Shown here piece after piece: positions 24,596 through 35,256 of a DNA stretch of 64,000 nt (positions are counted from its first letter, which is position 1; each line of letters opens with the position of its first letter). The notes under the pieces are model-generated. The model searched no databases and was not told the origin of the DNA. It saw only the letters and a program-made list of their open reading frames with translations. The stretch covers positions 62,001 to 126,000 of the forward strand of contig CAJJDP010000125.1 in the NCBI GenBank assembly GCA_905182995.1. Reading direction: 5' to 3'. The translations under genes and the position numbers were made by a program. This DNA comes from Paramecium octaurelia (Eukaryota; Ciliophora; Oligohymenophorea; Peniculida; Parameciidae).

Positions 24596-25774
24596 TCAGA
24601 TTTGTTTTAACTGGTTTCTAATTTTATTCGATTGTTCCAATATCATGTTATACTTCTCATTCATTCGTTGTAACCGTTCTACTATTAATGCGAATTTCTT
24701 ACAATTTAAATCCTCCTTTGAATTCTGCAATCCGTCCGTCTTGACAATCCTCTCCTCCTGTGATTAAGATCGAGTAGGCACCTTGATTGGATGAGTGACT
24801 TTGGCCTGCTTTGGTGAAGTCAAAGGAGTAAACTTTGAACTTTAGGAAGTGTTCAACTTTCTACTTGTATTACTATTAAGTTGTGGCTTGAACGTGCATT
24901 ATTCCATCTCCTTACGTTACTTCTCTTTATCCGCAACCTTTTTCATCTATTATCTTTTCTCATATGTAGATTTCAGATCATCTTTTTAAGTAGGATTTTA
25001 TTTAATTTTCTGAGCTCTTGGGGAAATATTAATTGATTATACAAGAGATTATTACTTTTTCTCTTTCTCTTTTACTATTTCCTTATCCAATTAAGCAATT
25101 TCGGTTAGCAATTACTACTTTTTGCTTTACAATTACTAATGAAAGGATTGCTAGAGGACGTCTGAACTATTTAGTTAGGATTATTTGGTACTCTTATTGG
25201 CATTATTATTTTCAATTATTTTATTTACTTTCGGATGAGGCTTAGGGACAGTCTGTATTGGTTAATCGATTGATTTTCTTCTGAATGTTTGAGATGTTCT
25301 TGACATATCTATCTATTAAGATTAGGCAGTTGAATAGTCTAATTGTTATTTCTTTAAGGCACTTTTCAAAGTAGATTTGTTTGTATCAACTCTCTTTTTA
25401 GGTTTAAATTTTCCACTGTTTTTGCTTCTCTTTATTTATTCCTTTATAATTTTTTATCTTTCGCAATACGCTTTCTCTGCTTCTTCTGGAGGCATTTAAC
25501 TATACGTGTAAGTTTTATGTGTTTTCTCCTCTTCAATAATTGGAGCATTTTTTACAGTTGAGTAAGAATTTCCCACATTAAATAACGCACTATCAGAGTA
25601 GATATTGATTAATTTTGAAGGTGATTGCTCATTCTCATCAAGAGATTTGAGTGGAGAGTTACCAGCCATAAAGTTCTGAGTTTAAGAATTAGACAAATTC
25701 TTCTTTTTGAATGTCAATGCTGATCCGTTTGTAAAGGCTGAACTTGCAACTTTAATCAACGGAGAAGCAGACAT
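24596..25774 (-). CDS. basic, disordered protein with short C-terminal coiled coil
   Basis: A single exon of 393 codons from ATG 25774 (MSASPLIKVASSAFTNG). The product is rich in Ser, Lys, Gln and Thr. A recognisable element is EKQRKEMEQCTFKPQLN, a pattern seen in many ciliate and flagellate cytoskeletal proteins. A short helix near the C-terminus (FALIVERLQRMNEKYNM) may dimerise. No catalytic domain. Function unknown. Confidence 0.78.
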
Positions 25775-25922
25775 TTGAATTAATTAATTTAATTTTTATG
25801 TATACAAATTTATCACCCTTATTATTAAGGAAAGTCTGATATGCTGACAATGAGTCTTAGCCATTCCTCCAGAGAGGATTTAATATTTTGATTTAAATTT
25901 ATAAAGTATATAATTATTCAAT

Positions 25923-26631
25923 ATGTAAATTGATGAAGGTAGCATTTTATAATAAACTTAATCAAACTCTGAAAAGCCATAACAAATAATACCAACATTG
26001 TAAGAGCAATGTCATAGTCAGATATAGTAAAATTTATAACATTAAATAAATATTCAATATGATGATAGTAATGAAACAAATAATCAATAGTTTAAAATCT
26101 AAAAATTAGATTTTCCAACTAATCTAAACATTAATGGATTAAATTGAATTAAACTAGAACTGAAGCAAAGAATGTTTTATAGGATTTAGCTTTTGTTCTT
26201 TGTGAACCGAGTATTCCCAATAAAAGCATTGTTCAATTTACATTTAAAACATGTTAGTATGGTGGAGTTATCATTGGAATATGCGAATAAAAGAACTTTA
26301 ATTGTAGTACTATCAGTACCGAAGGTAGAGTATTAATTAAACTATTTTAGATACCTATCTACTAAATGATAATGGATAGGCAAGTCTTAATTTTGATGTG
26401 GATGAGGAGTCTGAATAAATCAAAAGTGGATTTGAATGGGGATGCAATGAAATTATCAATGTTTAAGTTGATACTAAAATAGGCAAAATGAGATGGATAA
26501 AAGCGAGAACTTAAGAATCATATGTAAAATATTATTAATCTTAGATAGTTGATACAGACTCCACAAAATGCTATTTCCCATTTGTTGGTCTAAATATTTA
26601 AAGCAGCATCTAGATACTAGATTAGACTTGA
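25923..26631 (+). CDS. SPRY-like domain protein
   Basis: About 220 residues. The core shows a beta-sandwich pattern close to SPRY: FVLCEPSIPNKSIVQFTF, CQYGGVIIGICEQKNF, SGFEWGCNEIINVQVDTK, KMRWIKARTQES, CYFPFVGLN. Two introns: 26090-26109 (20 nt, very short) and a 26-nt intron near 26325. The match to SPRY is by pattern only and less certain than for the genes at 17641 and 59239. No zinc finger. Confidence 0.68.
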
Positions 26632-26670
26632 CGTAGAATATTAATAAATACAAAAATAGAATTACACATT

Positions 26671-28968
26671 TCAAGGTTCACCAAATAATCGTTACTTTTC
26701 CTATGATTTTACAGGGTAATAATAAGCTGGCTGTCGTTTTTTGGTTTAATATTTCACATCAAAATACTTTTTTTTGATTAAATATGTTAGTCCTAAACAG
26801 ATGAATCCAATAATTAAATATGAGTATTTAATGCCACCATCAGTTTATTTTTCGATGGTGGTTTTAGGTTTATTAATTTGAGGTTTTACAGGTTCAGTAT
26901 AAGTTGGTATGTCACTAACTCTGCCTTATTTAATGTTAATGTTATCTTTTTGAGTCACTTAATCTTCTTCAGAACATTTCGTTTCTATTGGTCCCAAATA
27001 AACACTAAATTAATAATATGAAATATATACCCATCTTAACATTCATCTCCAGAGATCTTCCTATATCCTTAACTTTTAAGGTATGTCCCCTTGCATGCTT
27101 TTGGTTTGATTTCTTTCATAGGTACGCAATTCGAATAGATGTCTCTCTTATACCCCACATCACATTCCCAATCAGCTTTGGTGCATGGACAATTTTCAGT
27201 TTGAACTGGAAGATTTGGCTACTTGTTATAACATTATGAGCTTCTCTTTCTTCTAATGTATTTTTCCTTTTATCCAAACAAACACTTATCTCCTGCATAA
27301 TTTGAAGGATACCAAAACTCATAATCTGAATCTTATTCACCCGGCCTATCAAACCCTTAGCATTCTCTAACCATTATTTAATTTATATCTAAAGATACAA
27401 CAACTCCTTTAAGAGCATTTGATGTAAAATCATCTTCTTTTGCAACACCAAGTGTTTTACTATCTTGTATTCCATGGAATAAGAATTTACCATTCTTATA
27501 GACTACATTAGTGATATCAAAAGTGACATTCATCTTGATTTTTTAGAATGTCAAGCCTTCATCCCAAGTGTATAGTATCTCATTTGCTTATTCTTCATCA
27601 CTCACAAAGACAATGACTCCTGTGTTTTCGGCAATGTCGTAAATGTGCATGCCATCGAGTATTTCAAACCAAGTGTGACCGCCATCTCTTGAGAGGTAAG
27701 TTTTATATTCGTTTCCCAAATAAATACCTGTGTTACCCGTACCTATGGCAATGTAGGAATGACTTATTATTCTATTACGAGGGGCTTCACTTCTTCCAAG
27801 GAGATGTAAGGAACAATCCCCATTACATTAAATAGGTTAACCCTTATAATCATATTTAGGAGCTTTAAGTGCATGCCATTCACCTCCTTGTTCAAAGGTA
27901 ATTCTTGTTTGTTTGTAGTTCTCTAGTCTCTTGATTCCATCAGTGTTCTTAGTTGATCTTCTCATCTTGAATTTCTCAAATTCAGAATTGTCATATATAT
28001 TAGCTATGTATGTTCCTCTTATGATAGGTTCGAAATCACAGTTTCCAGTATCCAAACTTCTTACATTGTTCATGAGTGACAACGTATATTTTGTGCCAGT
28101 GCTGTCACTCAAATAGATGTTCATAATTTTAGGCATGTCCTCTATATGAGAAATGGAAATGAATATGGATCCATTGACAGTGTCCAGGACAGTGAATGTA
28201 TACTTTTGATGATCCTCTACTGGCAACACCAATTCTACAGGATTCAAAGTGCCTTGTTTAATAACTTCTAAATCATAGCCCTTACTAAAAGAGTCAGCAT
28301 CAATCAAAATGAAGAGATACTCTTTTGTCTGATAGAACCCGTAGGAATTATTTCTGAGCAATTTAAATGTATTGAAGTAATCGTCACTATAACTTACTTA
28401 TAAAAGACCTTAATCATTGAGGTAGGATGCAACAATTCTAGAATCAGGAATCTCTGGCAATTCTATCAATTTATCCCATATTGCATCTCTGGTTCTATTG
28501 AGTACCATCCTCCAATTTGCTCCATAATCATTACTTACATAAATCTATTTCTTGTATTTATCTTTACACAAGGTCGTTGAGGAATTACATCTGAAATCTT
28601 TGAAAGCCATCAGACTATGTGCCTCCAAAGAATTTAATTTGAAATCATGCAAGGTCTTATCATGTTTAAATTTTGTGTACGTTTTTCCGCAATTTTAAGA
28701 GACATAGGATGTATCGAAATCTCCGATGAAATAAACCACTTAGGCATCTGCTTCAGATTGTAGGATTTCTCTTATGGTAAACTAGATAAATCATCTGAGA
28801 TGGGATTACATTGCTAATGAATTTGGGCATTTCAGATGTAAAATTTTTATAGAGCATACCCTTAGCTGTTAGGATGAAGGTTTCCTACTTGCACCATACG
28901 ACCTGCTCAAGCGGAGAATCCAAAATCTTCTGTGATAACACCACTTGTAGCAATAATAATGTTAACAT
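26671..28968 (-). CDS. sortilin / VPS10-domain sorting receptor
   Basis: Type I membrane receptor for sorting cargo between Golgi and endosomes or secretory organelles. Signal peptide MLTLLLLQVVLSQ. The luminal part is a ten-bladed VPS10 propeller with Asp-box-like repeats (YVSNDYGANWRMVLN, YLSRDGGHTWFEI, YTWDEGLTFQKI) and the cysteine-rich 10CC module (CQGFDRPGEQDSDYEFWYPS, CLFGQKEKYIRRK, CPCTKADWECDVGYKRD, GYRKISGDEC). One transmembrane helix, YSYLIIGFICLGLTYLI, and a cytosolic tail of about 35 residues with YFDV and YYPV, possible tyrosine sorting signals. Introns include a 28-nt one near 28800 and a 26-nt one near 27020. In Tetrahymena, sortilins deliver cargo to dense-core mucocysts, so a trichocyst role is a reasonable inference. 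Confidence 0.95.
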
Positions 28969-29027
28969 AATTAATTTATAAACTTTGAGAGTCAAATATC
29001 TTTTATAGGTAAATGTATTAATCTTAA

Positions 29028-29932
29028 ATGCTGAGTTCTAAGGCTGATATCGATCATGTGTTAAATTAATTAGCCAACAAAAGTGTGTTAATAAGAGTAG
29101 ATTTCAATGTGCCAATAAAAGAAGGCAAAGTGGAGAATGCTACCAGAATCCAAGGAGCTATTCCAACAATCATGAAGATACTCGAATTGAATCCATAGAA
29201 TGTCGCTTTGATGTCGCACATGGGTAGACCAGATGGAAAGAGATGTTCAATATGAATACATTTTAGAGTTGAAAACGCTTCACTCAAAATAATTGTACTT
29301 AAGTTGGAAGAGTTACTGGGCACTGAAGTTAATTTCGTAAACGATTGTGCAGGTTCAGAAGCCACTTAAGTTGCAAATGCTAGAAATGGATAAATCAATT
29401 TATTGGAAAATCTTAGATTCCATGTCCAGGAGGACGGAAAAGGTGATGATGCAATTGAAGCAGAGATCAAAGCTGACATGAGAGTATTAAGAAAATTAGA
29501 AAGGAAATATCTGCCTTGGGAGATATTTATGTAAATGAGAGCACACTCTTCTATGGTTGGAATCGATCATAAGTTAGAGTGGCTGGTTATTTGATGAAAA
29601 AAGAACTTGATTATTTTGCTAAAACTTTGGAAACACCTCAAAGACCATTCCTTGTCATTGCAAAAGGGAATATAGTTAATGATAAAATCTAGTTACTTAA
29701 ATTAATGCTTGATAATCTTGAATTTGAGTAAGTCAAGGATGGTTCTGTGAGTATGTTGAATGCCTAGGTTAAATAGACTTCAAGTTGTGCTACAACCATT
29801 TTTGATGATATTGTTGACTTAATTGAAGCCAATCAGGCTAATGTAAACTCAGATATGTTTCAACTGGTGATGCTTCTTTGGAATTGTTGGAAGGAAGGAT
29901 TTTACCAGATATTGAATATTGACCAATATCAA
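29028..29932 (+). pseudogene. phosphoglycerate kinase pseudogene
   Basis: Begins as a good [88 protein letters not shown]. It then breaks. At about 29535 the DAFGTAH segment is missing and the following [12 protein letters not shown] is in another frame. [16 protein letters not shown] returns to the first frame, the GGAK nucleotide region is replaced by AKGN, the middle of the C-terminal domain is lost, and the final STGDASLELLEGRILP is again in a different frame. Length is about 900 bp against about 1,250 needed. Small introns cannot explain these losses. This is a decayed copy and cannot encode active enzyme. Confidence 0.9.
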
Positions 29933-29986
29933 AGATTTAATGATATATGATTCTTATAACACAATTTAATATCATTAATATTTTAA

Positions 29987-30241
29987 ATGGATAAGCAATT
30001 GCTATAACAAATCGACCTCATTATGTAAGATAGTGTTTAAGGTGCCTTGATTGTTGATTAGTTTGGATTCCCCTTAGCCAATAAATCAATGAATCCTCAA
30101 TTAAGCCAATATGTTAAAAGTATAGCAGATTGTGCCACAGCTTTAAAAGACTAAGTACCTATCATTGCCATAGAGACTGGCGAATAAAAAACATATGTTA
30201 TCAAACCAGGATCTAAATTTAGTCTATGCTTGCTAGCTTGA
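29987..30241 (+). CDS. LAMTOR5/HBXIP-like Ragulator subunit
   Basis: An 84-residue single-exon protein. The pattern is that of roadblock-like LAMTOR5: a short N-terminal helix (MDKQLLQQIDLIMQDS), then GALIVDQFGFPLANKS, a long helix (LSQYVKSIADCATALKD), PIIAIETGEQKTYVI and KFSLCLLA. Human LAMTOR5 has the same order (strand with D-xx-G, helix, PVVCLES, NIMIQ). In animals and fungi this subunit anchors Rag GTPases and mTORC1 on lysosomes. Assignment is by pattern; other roadblock proteins are an alternative. Confidence 0.75.
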
Positions 30242-30261
30242 ATAATATATATAAAATATAA

Positions 30262-31790
30262 ATGTCATTTGTTTATCGTTCTCGTAATCAAAGTTAAATT
30301 TTGGATCCTTCCCCAGGTCCAGGTTCCTATGAATTAGATAGGAAGTGGGAGCGAATGAGCACTCAAATACCCTCTTTGCCTTTGGTTGATATCCCAAGAA
30401 AGTTAAGTCCTGGGCCAGGAGCATATGATCATAAAGGATAATCCCAAAACAGCCAAGTTGCAAGTGCAGTCTTCAAAAACGAAGAAGACAGATTCAAAGA
30501 TGAGAAATGTGGCTTAGTTGGGTATTAGTATCATCCTATAATAAAGTCCAGGGTATTACGATATTGCAATGTTATAAAAACAAAAATACCCACATTCTCA
30601 TCGTCCAAAAATCATCGAATAATTAATGTATGCAGGAACCTATCAAACCGCAAACTCAATCCCTTATGAAAGTATTTTTACTCATAAATTAAGAGAGATA
30701 ATAAGCCAACGTTGGACCTGGTTATTATGACGCACAGCTTTCTCAACTTAATAAACATGCCAGCTTAGTAAGTAATTGGTCGAGGAAAACCTCCAAACAT
30801 GAAGAAACTGAGAATTCCATAGGTCCTGGACATTACGATGTTGATAGATTTTATAGGTATAGAGATAGAAAAGTTGGATAATAAGTAAAGTTTTCGACCT
30901 CATAAGAACCTAAATTCTACGTTAAAAAGGGACTTGATAATAAAATCTATTACAGTTTCTAAAAGTCTTCCACTCCTGACTCTGATTCCTCATAATATGA
31001 ATACTTAGATGATTCGACTCCAGGCCCTGGATATTATCAAACCTAGTCAACTGCTATCTCTACTGGAGCCAAACTATTAGCCAAAGCACCAAGATTTGCT
31101 CTTAAAAACCAACATATTCCTGGACCTGGTCAATATAATCCAGCTTTGATCTCTATTAGTTAATAAGTTGAATTTGCCAAAGCAGAAAGATTCAAACAGA
31201 ATTCCACCTCTGTTTCACCTAGTCCAGTGACCTACTCCCCTAAAACATCCATGAAGGATAAGATCGTCTAAAAATTGATTCAAAGTCCTAATTAAGAAGT
31301 TGGCAGTAGATTGCCAAGATTTTCGAAGAAAAAACCTAAGAACACTCCTGGACCTGGCTATTATCATAGTGAAGCCACCAAAATAGAGAAAAAAGAAGTT
31401 TCCTCAAGTCCATTTAAAAGTAAAGTTAAAAGAACTTCGTTGACGTCGACTGAAGATGTACCACCTCCAGGATTTTATGATACATCCCTAGGAACCATTT
31501 AAGAGAAGTTGAAAAGCCAAATTGAATACAACTTGGAACAATTGATTGACAAACCACCATTTGGAATTGGAGAAGAGAGATGGAAGTAAGCAATCATTGA
31601 AGAATCTGAAGATGAAAGGATTGAAAGAACTTCAAATTATAGGAAACCAATCTCTAAAGATCCACCAGCATTTGGCTAAGGATAATAAAGATTTCAGCAT
31701 CAAACTAATGAAACTCCAGATCCATTATCATATAATATACAGCTTTAATGGGTTAAAAAGAGCTTCAATTTTTAGTAAATTAAAAAGTGA
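30262..31790 (+). CDS. SHIPPO/STPG-repeat protein (ODF3/CIMAP type)
   Basis: About 490 residues built on Pro-Gly-Pro-Gly repeats: SPGPGSYE, SPGPGAYD, VGPGYYD (twice), IGPGHYD, TPGPGYYQ, IPGPGQYN, TPGPGYYH and PPPGFYD. These SHIPPO repeats occur in proteins associated with axonemal or cortical microtubules, including ODF3/CIMAP family members that bind ciliary doublets. Two introns, 30522-30546 (25 nt) and 30672-30693 (22 nt), restore the repeats exactly. The C-terminus loses the repeats and is Gln-rich. It lies 20 bp downstream of the LAMTOR5-like gene on the same strand. Confidence 0.92.
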
Positions 31791-31958
31791 CTTTATATAC
31801 TTAATTTTGTATTCCATTTTCGATTATTAATAGTTATTTAGACGTTATAATAAACTATATTAGGGACTTATTAAATCTAATACTTTCTATAATTTAAATA
31901 TAATCCAAAACTCATCAGTATTAATTTATTTCTTTTATTAAAATAATATTCATATCCA

Positions 31959-32831
31959 ATGAATGCATAATTAGATCTAACTGTGCTATATGAGAACTAA
32001 AACTAATAAAAAGCCAAAATTACTTAACTCTTCATTGAACTGCATGAAGTATAATAATAGCTTTAGCTAATCTCACACAAAAACAGTTAAGCCAAAAATT
32101 CAGCATTGCCTTAAAATTAAAATTTGATTGTTCAATAGAAGAAAACTGGAAATTTGTTTACAAAATTTAGAACAGAAATTATCGTCCATTTTACAATGTA
32201 TTTAAATGTAAAACAGATTCTGCAATTACGTAAAGTAAATTAATTGTTTAATTAAATCATTTGCTAATCACTCCCAACTAGGATTATCTAATACTAAAAT
32301 ATACTAGAAAATATTCAAAATACTTTCAAAAGCATTCCTACCACAATAAATAAGATTCCTGATGATTATCATTTAGAACAAAACGCATTAATAGATTGGG
32401 AAGAAGTATGGAGTTTCAAAGAAATTAATAAAATTTATGGTTCCAAAGAATTAGAACCTGAAATCTTTTAAGTATTTAAATTCATGTACATTTCAATATA
32501 TCCTGATTTCCCTGAAGATATAACTTTAGAAAAAATTAAAAAGATGCTAACTAGGGAATCCCTCAGATATGATCTACCGGAATGGAATAAAATTCTTACT
32601 GAAAAATAAATAAGTGCCTTGTAAGATGTGATGTTATTAGATGCACAGAAAATTTAGGCTCAATATAAATTTTCAGGATATGTTTGCTTGTATTTGTAAA
32701 GATATACAAAATTGACAAAAACTGATCAATTTAAATTCTTGGTCCAATCATATGAATTAAGAAAACGAGAAAAACAAATATCAGAAAGATTGTAAATACT
32801 TAATAAACTTAATAAAAAAGTACAAAAATGA
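31959..32831 (+). CDS. F-box-like helical protein
   Basis: A single exon of 290 residues. The N-terminus is Gln-rich. Around residues 75-115 the segment TEIIVHFTMYLNVKQILQLR followed by KVNQLFNQII matches the F-box pattern (helix, YL, then V-N-F/L-N). The C-terminal half is helical with DWEEVWSFKEINKIYG and ends in a basic coil. An F-box would make it a substrate adaptor of an SCF ubiquitin ligase, but no substrate-binding repeat is evident. Assignment is tentative. Confidence 0.65.
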
Positions 32832-32979
32832 AATTTAATAATAAATGTTGACTTCATAAATAATTACTTATTTTAATATTGATATTTAGTGTAATTAATA
32901 GGGTTATATAAAAATAAATAATTCTAGTTGATGATATATTATCACTTATATTGAATATAAATTAGTAAATATTATCAAA

Positions 32980-34302
32980 TCAGATATTTTTGTTAATTTT
33001 TGTAGCTTCTTTTATCTATTCTGCAATTTCAAGAAGCTGTTTTCTTATATTTGCTTTACATTTCATATCGTTTTCTTGTTAAGCTTATCGGATGAGTGTT
33101 TCATATCTTTCATTTAGAAACTTCAATTTTATCTCAATTTCATTTTACTATTGCGGTGATATTGGCGAAGTTAATCTCTTTCTGGCAACATTTTTTTTAT
33201 CAGGACTTTATGCTGTATTTTTCATATCCTCTAAACAATCTCTGATTACTTATTTCAATTAACTCTATCTAGTATTCTCATTCACTCTAGGACTAAAGTA
33301 TGTTGGCAGAATTTAATCCAAGTTTAATTTGTTAATGGTTTTTTAATTTTTATATCCTTAATTCCCATATGATTCATCAAAATCTTACTTGAAGTATCTC
33401 TAATTCCTTTCTTCCTAATCAAATTTAATGCGAATAGACTAATATTTCATATTTAAATCCTTATAATCTAAGGTTAGTTATTGAATTATATCCTAATATT
33501 CTAGTGATTTCACTACTAATTCTTGAATACGTTTAGCCATCTATTCTTCGCGACATATTCGATTTGTTTAAACTTCGTCAATACTTTTATAATATACTCT
33601 ATCTTTCTCATCTAATTAGTATCTTAAATTATTTATTTGTTTTTCAAACTCATTCAACCTAATTTAGGGGTGCTATAATTTATAATTTTCATATTCATTT
33701 TAGATGCGTTATAATTCTTTATCCAAATAGTCAATTCGAGCTTCTAGATTACTTATCATTGAATCTTTATATTCCAGCTTCTATTTATACTCCTGAATAG
33801 CATTCAAAAGGGCTGAATTTTCTTCAAACTTTTTTAATTCTGCCTTGTGTATAAGACCCTTTTCGTTATTTTTATATGCTTATAGTTGTCGTTAAAGATA
33901 CTCATTAGACTATTATAGCTCATGTTTATCATGTTTAAGTTCTTCATTCTTTCTTATTAGTTCAGAAACACGATCTTAATAATCTTTTAAATGCTAAAGT
34001 CGTTCTACTTGTAACTGTTCTATTTATTATGATGCTTTGTTATTCATTTCAAGTTCCTATTAGATTTTGGACAATTGAAATTGAAGTCTATCCTTTTCTC
34101 CTGATAACTCGCTTATTTATTATTTAAGGTGCTCTATTATTATGTCTTATGGTGATATATCAACAGATTTTCGAATGCCATCCTATTTTAATTTATCTTG
34201 CATATTTTTCATTGCTGATGCATAAGCATTACTCATTGTTGGAGTAGTTGGTGAAGTAGAAGAAAAAGCCCTCTAAGTTATCCTTTGTTCTCTTTGATGC
34301 AT
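32980..34302 (-). CDS. coiled-coil protein
   Basis: A single exon of 440 residues from ATG 34302 (MHQREQRITQRAFSSTSP). After a 45-residue Ser/Thr-rich head, the protein is one nearly continuous coiled coil (EHLKQQISELSGEKDRLQ ... KLEYKDSMISNLEARIDYLD), then a short tail with KNVARKRLTSPISPQ and a last helix. No other domain. Likely cytoskeletal, by architecture only. Confidence 0.82.
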
Positions 34303-34336
34303 GATAAATATAATTTTTATTTTTTATGAAAATAAC

Positions 34337-34834
34337 TCAATTCCCAATCAATTCTAACTCACTCTGAATCGAAGTACTTTTCCAATAAAATAAAAAGGTT
34401 TTTATTAAAGAAACACATTCATTCAAGGGTTTTACTAGTTTAAAATTAATGGTGTTTTCTTTAATTTGAATCAGCAACTTCTCTGGTACTAATATAATTT
34501 AAATATTTCTTTATTATTTAACATAAATATTATCTCCATCAATATTAAAGTTAAAACATTAAATTTCAATTACAACCTTGTTTTTTTATTACACCTCTCA
34601 TGTCTTAAGTTGAAACTCCCCAGTTCTCTTAGGGTACAAAATCTATTATTACTTCATGAGTATTTTTCTATTTCAATATTTTTGAATTTGATTCAGAACT
34701 ATTTCGCATAAAATCCAAAATGATTTTTTCTAGCTTACATGTTCTTAAATAGATTTGAATTGAAAATTTATTTCAACAAAAGTAAACTTATATTTATAAA
34801 TAGTAACAAAACTATTGTAATAATGGCTATTCAT
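34337..34834 (-). CDS. hypothetical protein, frame needs one-base correction
   Basis: The conceptual protein starts MNSHYYNSFVTIYKYK and continues VEINFQFKSIQEHVS; a 32-nt intron joins ILCEI to THEVIIDFVPQENWG. Then ATAAAAAAAC (T7 at 34581-34587 on the plus strand) breaks the frame; with one A fewer it continues VVIEIQCFNFNIDGD, IQIILVPEKLLIQIKE and ends SELELIGN. The beta-rich pattern suggests a small globular domain. A 16-nt intron would also restore the frame but is below the usual size. The 5' end is uncertain. Family unknown. Confidence 0.5.
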
Positions 34835-35256
34835 ATCATTTATTATGTATCAAAGATTCAATTTAATAGAAGTAATTTCCTATAGATAATATAAAATCTG
34901 TAGGTAAAATTGTTAAATCATAATTTATAGAAATAAATTAATCAATACTTTTCCAACAGTAATCATATTTTAATGATTATTTGAGAACTCTCCAAAACAG
35001 TAATATCAAATTACATAAATAATTCTGATTTTACTATAAAGAATAAAGATATTATTTTATTTTTGATAATACGCGAACTTTGTAGAATCGAATTACTTTT
35101 CTTTCTTGTAAATGTTTAAAAATTAAAAAAAATGGTTTTTCTTGATCAATTGCATAGTGGAAGTATCAGTACCATTAATTATACAAATAATATTCATTTT
35201 TGCAGAATACTAACTATTGCGCTACCAAATTGATTTTACTATTTTTAAATTATAAT
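34835..35256. other. AT-rich divergent intergenic region
   Basis: About 420 bp between divergent genes. Minus-strand sequence at 34850-34920 is weakly coding-like (LPTDFILSIGNYFYQIES) but runs into TGA with no splice donor; it could be a lost 5' exon. A short plus-strand frame from 35131 ends at a TGA before the kinase start. No RNA gene seen. Confidence 0.4.
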
